NCBI RefSeq assembly: GCF_052324685.1
Contig: NC_135222.1
Coordinates: 6,268,914-6,332,913, forward strand
Source: Brachyhypopomus gauderio
Lineage: Eukaryota > Chordata > Actinopteri > Gymnotiformes > Hypopomidae
Direction of reading: 5' to 3'
Length of the DNA stretch: 64,000 nucleotides
The notes under the pieces are model-generated. The model worked only from the letters and a program-made list of their open reading frames with translations. It did no database searches and was not told where the DNA came from. Position numbers and translations under genes: made by a program. Positions within the stretch are counted from its first letter, which is position 1. Every line of letters starts with the position of its first letter. This document shows, piece by piece, positions 36,566-46,796 of this stretch.

Positions 36566-37330
36566 CCTCTCTTCTCTCTCTCTCTCCCTTTCTCTCCCCT
36601 ACCTCATCTCTCTCCCTCTCTTCTCTCTCTCTCTCTCTTCTCTTTCCTCTCGCTTGCTCACTCTAAATGGTCAAATTGATGAACACCATATTTTTTCTTG
36701 TTTTTTTTTTTTACTTTTTTCCCCTTGTGCTGGTTTAACCTGCAGACAGTCTGTATGCTGCTACTATATGGAGATGAAAAGACAACTTTACCTTTTATCT
36801 GCTGATATTGAACATTCAGAAACAAGACAGAGTTGAGACATACATCAGCTCCTGGCTGGCCGGGTCGTCCATTAGCCCCATCTTTTCCATCATCTCCATC
36901 TGGGCCCTATAATGTTTCAATCAGTATAATATAAAGCACCATGATATCAATGAAGCATCTTATATCAAGCATATTTTACTTAACAAATATATTATATACC
37001 CGACTTAACAATATACTACTTACTGGAGGGCCAATTGGTCCAGGGCCTGGACCCCTCTCTCCCTAGAAACAAACAAATAAACAAACAATAAAATGTGTTG
37101 AGGTGTTTCATATATGAATAACCAATGGTCACAGAGACAGCAGCCTCCCAATTGAAGTACTGTTGGCTTTGAACAACGCAAAATGAAAATAAGTTAAAGA
37201 ATATATTCAGTATAGAGCTTACATCAATGCCATCAATGCCAGAAAAACCAGGAAGTCCTGGAGGGCCAGGTGGCCCTCTCGGACCAACCGGGCCCCTCTA
37301 AAAAAAACACATACATACACACACACACGT

Positions 37331-37367
<37 letters not shown>

Positions 37368-37829
37368 GTAATTATACTGTTTGGAAATTCATCATAATAT
37401 TCCAATGATTTTATTTGCTCAGCAAATGAAACAAGTAAACAATCAATTTTAACAATTAAATGTCTGAATGGCTTCAAAGAACACACAAGAAAAAACTACA
37501 ACTTTAACTAAATATGCACACACACTGACCACTTTACTGAAAATACAGTCAGCATGCTTTCTACATATCAAACAAAACAATATATATTAAACACGGGTGC
37601 TAAAAACATATCCCAAATACAGCCTATCCTACATCGTCCACATCAAGGTATAGAAAACATAGGAACATTTCTCTATGGTAAAATAAAAATAAGTAGTATT
37701 CATCACAATCATCAAAAGCACCAACTGAACAATAGTTCGTAGTGTTTAATTTACCTGAGCGGAGCAGATAAGGACTATTTGCAGTAAAATCACCAGGAGG
37801 GACGCCCGGAAAGTCCTGGCGTACACCAT
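25706..37829 (-). CDS. col9a1: Collagen type IX alpha-1 chain, short form (complete, 32 exons)
   Basis: Fibril-associated (FACIT) collagen of cartilage and eye. The start exon 37829-37755 encodes a 25-residue signal peptide ([20 protein letters not shown]..) and splices directly to [13 protein letters not shown], as in the short isoform of mammalian COL9A1. Later exons (plus coordinates) are 37223-37297, 37024-37062, 36844-36906, 35543-35596, 35392-35427, 34721-34744, 33563-33616, 33429-33482, 33094-33126, 32640-32696, 32443-32496, 32208-32261, 31941-31994, 31805-31858, 31004-31057, 30374-30427, 30199-30252, 29998-30051, 29845-29889, 29639-29692, 29411-29464, 29235-29288, 28079-28150, 27606-27641, 27427-27471, 27191-27223, 26887-27033, 26514-26568, 26201-26389, 26008-26085, 25706-25911. 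The sum is 2064 nt, 687 residues (human short form about 678). Many exons are the classic 54 nt. Specific marks: NC3 CPNAC, NC2 [17 protein letters not shown]1 CEASQC. Confidence 0.95.
26201..26568 (-). other. col9a1: NC2 region of col9a1
   Basis: Exons 26514-26568 and the start of 26201-26389 encode [20 protein letters not shown] and [14 protein letters not shown]. This matches the alpha-1(IX) NC2 domain, which directs chain selection and trimerisation. The cysteine is retained. The Gly-X-Y repeat of COL1 resumes immediately after. Confidence 0.9.
28171..28230. repeat. CA microsatellite next to a col9a1 splice acceptor
   Basis: A (CA)n tract with a CGCGTGCACG interruption. On the col9a1 sense strand it is (TG)n, about 20 nt upstream of the acceptor of exon 28079-28150. 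Confidence 0.95.
28231..29234. other. Long col9a1 intron portion without recognised content
   Basis: Apart from the microsatellite at its edge and GT-rich stretches near 28330-28382, I see no exon or RNA gene. The collagen frame passes directly from exon 29235-29288 to 28079-28150. Confidence 0.6.
29301..29335. repeat. GA/CT-rich tract upstream of a col9a1 acceptor
   Basis: Purine-rich (GA)n on plus gives a long polypyrimidine tract on the sense strand, 12 nt before the acceptor of exon 29235-29288. Confidence 0.85.
30551..30850. repeat. 48-bp minisatellite, about 6 units, in a col9a1 intron
   Basis: The core CTAACCACAGTGG starts at 30563, 30611, 30659, 30707, 30755 and 30803, exactly 48 bp apart, with a few substitutions between units. 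It lies in the intron between exons 31004-31057 and 30374-30427. The repeats are directly adjoining with no spacers. Confidence 0.95.
30951..30979. repeat. TG microsatellite just inside a col9a1 intron
   Basis: (TG)n on plus, that is (CA)n on the sense strand, beginning about 25 nt downstream of the donor of exon 31004-31057. Confidence 0.95.
32640..33126 (-). other. col9a1: NC3 hinge exons of col9a1
   Basis: Exon 33094-33126 ([11 protein letters not shown]) and exon 32640-32696 ([19 protein letters not shown]) form the non-collagenous NC3 hinge between the COL3 and COL2 helices. The two cysteines are expected to make interchain disulfides. The CPNAC motif is diagnostic for alpha-1(IX) rather than alpha-2 or alpha-3. 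Confidence 0.88.
34132..34193. repeat. LINE/SINE 3' tail motif
   Basis: GCACTTTGTAAGTCGCTCTG followed by GATAAGAGCATCTGCTAAAT and a TAAATG repeat. The same module occurs at 54275-54340. It is a common tail of fish L2-type LINEs and their SINEs. The full element limits are unclear here (possibly from about 33890). Confidence 0.65.
36521..36655. repeat. TC/CT-rich microsatellite tract
   Basis: About 135 bp of interrupted (TC)n in a col9a1 intron. The long Leu/Ser open frame across it is an artefact of the repeat. Confidence 0.95.
37317..37365. repeat. CA microsatellite upstream of the col9a1 exon-2 acceptor
   Basis: On the sense strand this is (TG)n followed by TATGTATGTG and a run of eight T before AG, immediately 5' of exon 37297-37223. 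Confidence 0.95.
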
Positions 37830-38923
37830 GGTCTCCCTGATGTTTCTGGAGAATGCAAAAAGTCCTTTTATTAGTTAGGGTTCACGATTTTTCTGTCAAT
37901 ATTGCCCAACTGAACCGCCGAACCATCCACGGAGATGCTCGATGTGCTATTAAAAATTCATGTTTATTCATAATGACGAACTTAAAGATGGAAGGCGGTT
38001 GGTGGAAAGTTTAAAAAATCTGCGTATGGTAGGTGTGGTCCAGATTCCTGCTACTACCTGTGGTCAGCCTACCATTTGAAAACGGTTCCCACGCATAGTA
38101 ATAGCTTTGATTGACATCGACGTATCAATGTATCACGACGATCAATTAATCAAATGTATGCACAATGTTGAAAACCATGTTTAAAGTTACTACATTTAAT
38201 AAAATAGGCAATTTCCTTAAAACGTTGTTTCTGGTTACGTTTACATATAGTTTTATATGAGTGTATTCGAAACTTGTTTGAATAAATAAGTATTATTATG
38301 AAGTGTTGTTTTTGTGTACGACTATATTAACGTTTCTAAAGAGTCACAGTAGAAGCGCCACATTCTCCTGCACGATAGGTGGCGCTATTTCACCTTCTAC
38401 ACGTCTATGCAGTCTTGGCTCGTATGTAGAAGAAAGGGCGTCGTTTTCAAAGATTTGTAACTGACTGCGTTGTCTTGGTACTCGCGAAAACATATCGCCA
38501 ACAAGAAAGGTAGCTAATGATATAGATGTATATATTGTACCATGTTAAATTAAGAAGGTTAATGCTGGATGTGTGGCGTTTGGTTACTGTTGGACTTAAA
38601 ACTTGAGTAGTTAGCGGTTAGCGTTTGCTAACTATGTTGTTAGTAAACTAGGATACATGAACCACATCCCAGATGGTTGATATGGTTCTCCACTTATTTA
38701 CATGGTTAGTTTAGCTTACTGAGTGTCTTGCTTAGTTGTTTAATATTATCTGTTAGATGTTTAACAAGCTAGCCTATATCAGATGTCACTTAACATCTAC
38801 CTATTCCTAATTGATGCCGTCTGTTGGTGTTTGTTTTTCTTTGTTGAATCGTATATAGCAGAAGTTGCATCTGATCTTGGAGGTAGCGGTTCCTCACGGG
38901 TTCTTCCGTGCGCTTCACAGACG
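37830..38923. promoter_or_regulatory. Divergent promoter interval of col9a1 and hyls1
   Basis: Only 1.1 kb separates the two start codons. A hyls1 5' UTR exon probably ends at 38509 (donor GTAGCT) and the coding exon is entered at an acceptor near 38858-38861. No collagen NC4 (thrombospondin-N/LamG-like) exon is seen in this interval. Confidence 0.55.
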
Positions 38924-41900
38924 ATGCAAGACCTTGACTTCTCAGAGGAGGAGATCCAGCAGCAGTTAAGTGTTCTTGGGTACACGAACGTGCCGAAGCA
39001 CAGACTGCGGGAGTTCAAACGAGGTGGGCGAATATGAACGAATATTCTACATTTTCGGGGTTTAGTTTTACGTTATGAAACATCGATCATTTTGATAGTC
39101 AGACAATTTTTTCTAGATCTTGATTTGCTGATTTGTCATGAGAAGTCGAAGAGCCAGACCTCAGCCGAGTGGAGCTCTCCAAAATCTCAAAGCAGTTCTG
39201 ACAAGAGTCCTGTGGTCACTAAAGAGAGAGGTTTGTGGTGGTATTTGATGGCATAATGTCCACAAAAACATGCAAAATTCAGTTTAATGTTAAATTAATG
39301 TAAGTCATCCGTTTTATCTTTGCTTTTAGTCCAGGTACACAATACTGGTTTCGATTATAGCTACATTTACTCTCACAATGATGCAGCACATCAGGTATGG
39401 ACACAACCCACAGATGACAGCCCCCACCCACTTTACCTCTGACTGTTATTTCATGATTCGTGAATGTATATTAACTTTGTATTTTTATATTTATCCTCAC
39501 AAGGTCCCGGCCTCAGCTTTTAATGAAGGTGATCGTGTGTATCAGGGTCACTTTGACGCATATATGAAGCACTCAGTGGCTCCCCGGTACACCAGACCGT
39601 CAACAGCTCCCAATAGGCTTGCAGTAGAGGAGGCTCCTTTAGACATTTGTTCTTCAGTACTGACTGCTAGTCAGACTTTTGGCCCTGACACAGGCACTCA
39701 CACAAATGGAAAAGCAACTATCAGGAGAAAAGTGCTTAGGTGAGGTTATTCTCGCACATTTTGCATCATGTGTGGTGTTTTTTTTTTTTAGAAAGTATTG
39801 TTTTTCAGATTCAAGTGTAGAATTTTTCAACTAAATAATTCCAAACCTTTTACTCCAAGGAAGCACAGGGGACAGTCTCATGTTTGTGATGAATCTACAA
39901 CCAGTGAAGACTCTGGTAAGTATTTTTCTAAAATTACTATTATAAGTGTAAGTGATATAAGTGAATGTCATGTACATGTCATACCACCTGGTGGCACCCT
40001 AGGCCTTGTGAGCAAAACTTGAGTATCAGTGCTAATCTGATCAGTGCTAATCACCACAGCTCCCTCTCAGCCATTTGCAGAGGCTTGGGGTATATGCTAG
40101 TTTTCTATTTGGTTCTGATTGAAAAGAAAAAAATGTATAAAGGCTGCTGGGAGAATATCAGTGAAGAGGACAAAGAATCGTCTTCGTCCTTCTGGACTGA
40201 CTGGGAGAGTGATGAAGAACAGGGAGAATGCTCTGTAAAGTATTACAGTGAGGGTGAACGGACCGAGCATGAAAGCAGTATGTGGGAGATTAAGGACGGG
40301 GACGATTGTGTAGCGGTAGGTGATGCAGACAAGAGGACTGCAGCAGAGCTGAGGGAGGAGAGAAAATGCAAAAGTCAGGATGAGTGTTTGAAAGATCTCC
40401 TTAAGAGCGAGGAAGCAGTTCAAAGACCAAGAGGTGAACAGCTGAGCATGAAAAAGTGTTTTTTAAGCGATGGCACTGAAAAAAACTCTAGAGAGGATAG
40501 TGAGGAAGAGACAAGAGCGCATTTAGTGAAGGAAGGTGGTACCGATGAGAGCAGCAAGTTAAGAACCAGAGGGGCTGATGCGAGAAGTGAAGATAAGACT
40601 GAATCTTCTAAGTGTGAAGATGAACAGGACGGTGTGGAAGATGATGAAGGAAGCTCAGAAGAACAGGAAACACAAAATGAAGTTAGCAGTGATGAGAAGA
40701 AGAAAGAAACGAGAGAATCGGATGGTGAGGAAGTGGCGGATAAAAAGCCCAATACTGAGCAACAAATGATAAAATCACGTGTTGAAGACGAGGACTCTGA
40801 GAGTGAAGAAACGTCAAGAAGAGAATGTGAGGACGTAAATCAATATGGCCAAGATGTGACCGAGATGATATTTGTGCACACTGACCACACTGTAGATGGA
40901 GTTAACCAGGATGAACAAAATGGCCATTTGGTGAACAAAAAGAGAATGTACAGAAGACCGGAGGAGTTGACCAGTGATGATCAGCAGAGTGAAAAGGAAA
41001 TAGAAAGTCGTGCTAGTGATGTTTGTCAGAGCGTAAAGATGAGCAAGGTGCAGACTGGAAGTGAAGAACAAGATTGTGGGAAAGAAGGGAGTAGATGTTC
41101 TGTGAATCCAGAGGGTCTAAGTATATCTGTGGAACAAGTCAGCATTGACGAAGGACCCACGGAAGCCTCTATGGGCAGCTCAGCAGGAAGTGTCTTCACG
41201 TATGGCTCTGGGACACGGAGGCCAGACTCTTTTAAAGATGACTTGGATGGTCTGGACTGCAGAGGTGACCACACACTGACGGTGTCTGTGTTGCATGCTG
41301 AATGCCCTAATGAAGGTGTGTCTATGCATCACTGTGTTGACCACGCTGCTGTCGGACCTGATGAGAACAGACTAGACAGGCAGACTTCCAGCATGTATGG
41401 TGACAAGGACATAAAACTTTCTGCTGCTACAAAGAGCATCACTGGTGTTCATTACCAAGTGACCAATTCAACTAGCCATAATGCAGCCAATGCCAACAAT
41501 GTCTGGGATGCTGGAACATTATGTTTGGATTACCACCACGCCTTTAACATGCGACCCAATAAAGGAGTGACCATAACAAAAGACCACATGGGTAAAGATG
41601 GCCATGAAAGACGAGAGACAAGGAAGGGAATGAAAGTAAAGCCACTTGTGTTTAGACTTGGTGGGTGTCACCCAGTTTTACACAGCTTAAAGTTTCTGCT
41701 TTGTTGTTTTTCAGCCCTTATTTATGTTTCAATTGCCAAGATGATGTAATGAGTTGATGAACATGTGGAGATCTGGGTTGGCATGATGGTTGGCTGTCCA
41801 TCAGCTTGCATGTGTTTGTGTTTTGTTTTATTCATAGAGCCAGTAAGTGAGCTGGAGGAGCGTTTAGACCTGTTGCGAGTGTCCGCTCCACGAGGGCCGT

Positions 41901-43247
41901 GTGATTTGGACCCTGTCAGTGAGGAAAACGGCAGCTATAGTGACACGCACAGCTCAGCAACAGAACAATTGCCCAGTGCTTTTCAGGCCTACATCAAAGG
42001 CATGGTGAGCACGTCCAGCTTTTACTTGCTGTGTTTTAGTAGCACTCAATGCCAGAACAGAACACACAGACCACACGGGGGCCACTGGCCAGAGTGAAGA
42101 TCACTGCTGTCCACTGGTGCCCCAGCCTACTGTATAACTCCTCCGGATTTTCTTTAGCTTACCTCATATGTTGTGCTCTTGTCATGATTGTTTTTTTTTT
42201 TTTTATTAATCCTTTATTATTGCAGACAAGATCACGCAGCGAGAGTGACATCCAACGGCGCCCCAAATCCTGTAAGATTTTACACTGTTGCTTAGCACAT
42301 GCTCCTGTGGGTCCAGACACCTCAGTTGTTGTGTAATTTGGTTAATTGAGGATTCTGGTTCTAGATTTATTATTGAATGAACGTAATGGGGCAAAATGCT
42401 TGAACACACACACACACAACAGTCTTTGAATTCTTAAGACCTGTTCTCTTGACTAGACTTTATTAACTTTACTCGGGTTATATCAAAAGGTATTGCCTTG
42501 CAGACGAACATTATTTTTCTGCTACCTCCACCCAAGCTCCTAGTCTTAATAATAATCCCATAATTTTCTCTTCAGTTATTCGTCCAGTTATGGATCACCC
42601 ACACACAAGAAACTTGAAAAAATCTGATCCTGTCGCAAAGTAAGATGTCCTTTGAGTGTCCAAGAAACCCAGTCCAGTGATGTTGGAAGCCTTATTTGTT
42701 TAGCTTTTACAGAGTTGACACTCAGGTATCCTCACCTGCTCCTGAAACCCTCTCAATCTTCTTCCTGTCAGGTATTTCCAGTATAAGCAGGAGTGGGAGT
42801 TGTTCAAGGCGCCCGGTGAGAAGAACAGGAAGGAGTTACACTGGGCTATCAGGGTATAGTAAATCCTGTTCTACTTAGCTAACTCCACGAAGACTCCTAA
42901 TGCGCGTATCCAACTCTTCACCTGTGTAATGTACATAAAATACATATTCTTATCAAATTAATACCTCCTGTTTCCTTGTGTCCTCAGGAACATCTCATGT
43001 ACCAGCCTCCTCCTGTAAGCAATAGCCACTTTCATATCAAAGACTTCTACTTTGTCCATTACCTGCACTGTATATATTTTGTTTTTGTCGTCATACCATT
43101 TTGTCATGCTTGCAGCCAAAGCCTCAGAGGACGTACATCCCCAACACCTACGTGGTGCCCACGGCTAAGAAACGTTCCGCCTTAAGATGGGAGATTCGAC
43201 ATGATTTGGCGAACGGCATCATTCCAACAAGAATCATCTACCGTTAA
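38924..43247 (+). CDS. hyls1: HYLS1 centriolar and ciliogenesis protein, with a large acidic exon
   Basis: HYLS1 associates with centrioles and is needed for cilium formation; human mutation causes hydrolethalus syndrome. Exons: 38924-39023, 39117-39230, 39330-39394, 39504-39739, 39860-39915, about 40143-41660, 41838-42004, 42226-42271, 42576-42639, 42772-42853, 42988-43014, 43116-43247. The total is 2607 nt, 868 residues (human 299). The N-terminus shows [15 protein letters not shown]. Mid-region RRKVLR then DESTTSEDS aligns with human RKVLRRKP..DESIISESES. The C-terminal HYLS1 box region includes [16 protein letters not shown] and [20 protein letters not shown]. The extra length is mostly the acidic exon. 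Its start could be 40071, 40101 or 40143, all in phase. Poly(A) signal at 43368-43373. Convergent with mrpl4. Confidence 0.93.
40143..41660 (+). other. hyls1: Acidic ~506-codon cassette exon of hyls1
   Basis: A single open frame of about 1.5 kb, rich in Glu, Asp, Ser and Lys (for example [10 protein letters not shown]), with scattered Cys and no recognised domain. It starts after an AG at 40141-40142, phase 1, and ends at a TTG/GTGGGT donor at 41660, phase 1. Skipping it therefore keeps the frame and gives a 362-residue protein nearer to human size. The upstream open frame from 39965 to the acceptor looks intronic. Confidence 0.8.
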
Positions 43248-43392
43248 TGAGAGTTTGAGTGAACGCGTGTCACCTTGTCAATTGTGGTGATGTTTTTATT
43301 TATTGGTGTATATTTCCATTGCCTGTGAACTGTGAGACAGGAATGAGTGACAGATCACTGTTTATGAAATAAATTTTTTTTATACATTGAGT

Positions 43393-44995
43393 TCATGGCA
43401 GGTCACTGTATGGGAGTTTGAAAGGGTACAGTGGTGTGAATCTGGAGTCATGCCACAATAACTTCTTCTCTAGAAACTTCACTGCCTCCAGAGTGAGGAC
43501 CAGACCTTCGTGTTTCAGCATGCTGTGAACATTCAGACCTGTAAAGTGAGAAGAATTTCATGGGAGGAGGTGTGGGGACATGAAGGTAATCATTGGTTGT
43601 CTTATTAAAATGCATGTACAGAGGAGAATTTGAAAGCAAGAGTTTGACACCATAGGAGTGTTCACTGTAACTTTGTAAGCACAGGCTTACCTATTGCTGG
43701 AATTATATTCACTGTCTTCAGGTTTTGTGTGGCTTGAAGAATGTTCTGTGGAAATTCCTCCCCTCTGAAAAAGATAAAAACAAGAAAGGTTGATGTTTTG
43801 GCAAGTCAAGACACTTAAGAAATAACCTGCAAGTGGGGTATACTCACACATCCACAATCAGAACCGAGTCCCCCCACTGTCTGTGACTGATGAGGTCCTG
43901 TAGGTAGTGTGGGTCTGGACTGGGGATCTCTAATGAGTCAACGATATGAAGATAATCCTAAAGGAAAAAACAGCTTCATATTACATGTATACAGAATACA
44001 GACGTATGGAGTTTAAGGCAAAATTCTACTCCCTTTGTACTCCATATATATTTCCTAGATACCATAAACATATTCCATTTAAAGTAAATATGATGACTTC
44101 CATTATCAAAAAAAAAAAAAAAAAAAAAAAAAAAAGCCTAGTGCAGGGGTGCACAACATATGGAGGGCCCGCCAGCTGATAAATAATTTGGACCGCCTTC
44201 TGGCTTCGTGCCAGAATTTGAACGACATAATACATAATTTGTCTCCATTTTACACTACACCCCCCCCCCCCCCCCCGCAATTTAACAATTTAAACTCAAG
44301 CCCTTCAACCAGCTTTACATTTATTTTTGGCCCGGCTCCTCCTTCAAGTTGTGCATCCCTGGCCTAGTGTTTCACTAAAGGATGAAACATTAATTTTAAT
44401 CACAACTATATTGCCAAAGTTTTTGCTCCTTAGAGATGAGTCTTTACTCACCTGAGTCAGTTTGGAGGTCAGTGCTATTTTGAGTCCTTGTACACGCACC
44501 TTCATGGGCAACATGTAATAGTAACTGGTAGGTCCCCTTGGACCACGAGCAACTCCCCCTTAAACAGAGACAGCTCAGATTCAAATACTCGTATTCCAGA
44601 CGTCATTTAGCTGTACACAGTAGCAGTAGTTGATCACATAAAATACCAGGTATCAAGCTGCAAGGCTGAATGCCAGTGTGTGTCTGGCTGTGTTAGGTAA
44701 AGGACGATCTCACCTCCCCTCCATAATGGTGAGCGAATGCTTCCATGCCGAGCGCGACCACTTCCTTTCTGTTTCCATGGTTTCCTGCCTCCTCCTCTAA
44801 CCTCTGCCCTACTCTTCACCTTGGCATAGCTCTGGAGGTTAATAAACACTATTAATAAAACACTTATCAGCAAGATCAAACTGCAGTGTGGTTGCACCTG
44901 CCCTCTGAATTAGTATGAGGTCACTCACACTCAGGTATACTTGACAAGAGAATGAAGCCATGGCCTTAAAATTATTATGTTTCTGTTGAAGCAGT

Positions 44996-45029
<34 letters not shown>

Positions 45030-46796
45030 ATGCACACAATACATTTTTGTAAATGTCACTACAGACTAAAGTATGTGGACACATTCTAATATCAGAGTTT
45101 GGGTGTTTCAGCCACACTCAGCCAACCGACGTATAAAATCAGAAACACAGTCATGGAATGTCCACCGTCCAACACTAATACGCCTTCTTATCCAACAGAA
45201 GTGCCTGACCTCACAAATACTGAGGTCCCAGAGACACTCCAAACTCTACCCTAACCCAGAAGAGTAGAGACCGTCACACAGGACGCAAACACAAATTTTC
45301 GCCCATGGTTTTGTAATGGGCCAACCAACAAGGCCCCACGGGTATAAAGGTCAGGTGTGCACATACACTTGATTATATAGTACATACATTTGAGTTAAGT
45401 GGTTCTGTATTCGCCCTTGATGTAAGAATTCATTCAGTATTACATTAGTACTTGATGGCTACTTACAATTCTCTTGAAATTTCTTTGCCAGACCTCCACA
45501 GCATGGAGTATGTCAATTCTTGGACATGAAATGAATCAAAATAAATAAATGAAAGGCTAAAGCATCCCTATACATGTTTTTACTTATAAACACAATATTT
45601 ACTTACAGTAGTCTAGATTTTGAAAAACTGTACTTGTGAAAGTGTAAACCAACTGAAAAAGAAATCTTCTAAAAGCTTCTAAATTTGTCTAACCATTTCA
45701 GTACGGCAGTATTGCTTTTACCCGCCAAGTGCAACTTTAAACATTTTTTAAATAATAAGTAGAATCAATTTATATAGTACTTTTTCTATAGTGCAGCTCA
45801 AATTGCTTTTACATATCAACAGACAGAGCACACACATGATAAAGCATGTATGAAATATTAAACCTTATTTGATCTGTAGGCCTATCTACTTTAAGACATG
45901 CTTTGAAAGTAATCACTGAGTTTTTGCACACTATAGTAATAAATGATCAATCTGCATATCGATGCAAACATGCAAAAGAGAAAAGGCTAGAATAGCGCGC
46001 TTTACCTCACAGGCACAGAGAAAACATTAGGGTGAAGGTCCACAACACCTAGAGGTTCTGTGTCGCGACTTGTTAGTGAGTGCAGCCACGTCTGGAGCGG
46101 GGCGAGGTCAGCTGGAACATCAGGCTCACATCTGCGCAGCACTGGTAGATCAGAGATGGGTGGAAGGGCTCTCTCTGGAACCAGCGAGGAGAACGGAGGA
46201 AGCAAGGCACACGAGGTCAGGCATGTGGCATCAACAGTGCTTTATCTAAAGTGATCAAGGTCTGAACCATTGAAAATAATTTAAAAACTCTGGAAGAACC
46301 TTCCGATATCTAAAGAGGCAATGACCAATGGCAATTTTAAACAAAAACAGTAACATGGCAATTATGCATTAAAGAAACACATTACAGGATCGTCTGCAGA
46401 ATAACTCACTTTCACGTGGAGCTCCTATTAAATTCGGTGGGAGTCGTAAATTTGAGGGAAGACCGCTTTCTCCGGACAAGGAGGAGATAAACTGATTTAG
46501 GAAAACAATCACCGCATGGTTAGCAAACCATTAACGCTGTTCATCTGACCTGTAAATGCACATATATTGGTGCTGACGACTCAATGCCATAATAAAGTGG
46601 GAGAGTGGGGGGGGAGAGGGAGAGAGGGAGAGATGGTGTCACATCACGACAGCTCTGCTGCCGTGCACCACCTTAGCCAAATAGCACCAAATAGTGTAGC
46701 ATCACCTAAATAAAATCCGCTGTTTTTTCCCGTTGTTTGCTTACTTACGCGCTTGACCGTGTCACTTCCACACCTTCCTAACGCAGCTCGAAACAT
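43393..46796 (-). CDS. mrpl4: Mitochondrial large-subunit ribosomal protein uL4m
   Basis: Component of the mitochondrial 39S ribosomal subunit. Nine coding exons on minus: 46796-46749, 46491-46410, 46174-46006, 45518-45467, 44831-44714, 44558-44452, 43957-43848, 43764-43691, 43538-43393. The total is 906 nt and 301 residues, phases consistent. The N-terminus [10 protein letters not shown].. is a plausible matrix-targeting peptide. The L4 core has [37 protein letters not shown] and [14 protein letters not shown], and the end is [27 protein letters not shown], as in human MRPL4. Its likely poly(A) signal (TTTATT on plus at 43295-43300) lies inside the hyls1 3' UTR. A hAT miniature element sits in the intron 43958-44451. 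Confidence 0.95.
44108..44135. repeat. Poly(A) run of 28
   Basis: A homopolymer directly abutting the left target duplication of the hAT element at 44144. A C17 run lies inside that element at 44260-44276. Confidence 0.95.
44144..44361. mobile_element. 218-bp hAT-type MITE in an mrpl4 intron
   Basis: Ends CAGGGGTGCACAAC and GTTGTGCATCCCTG are inverted repeats with one mismatch. The flanks GCCTAGTG at 44136-44143 and 44362-44369 are a perfect 8-bp duplication. The CAGGGGT.. terminus is typical of hAT elements. Non-coding. Confidence 0.92.
45001..45028. repeat. TG microsatellite in an mrpl4 intron
   Basis: (TG)14 between exons 44714-44831 and 45467-45518, not close to a splice site. Confidence 0.95.

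Noticed and set aside
36375-36836. A 153-residue open frame with Leu/Ser repeats
   Set aside because: Produced by translation of a TC microsatellite inside a col9a1 intron.
39965-41749. The 594-codon open frame as a stand-alone intronless gene
   Set aside because: Its first part reads through probable intron sequence and its end runs past a good donor at 41660. The middle joins flanking hyls1 exons in exact phase, so it is better explained as one hyls1 exon.
45760-45830. Resemblance to the LINE 3' tail (TTTATATAGTACTTTTT)
   Set aside because: Too short and without the following family sequence seen at 1431 and 12381.
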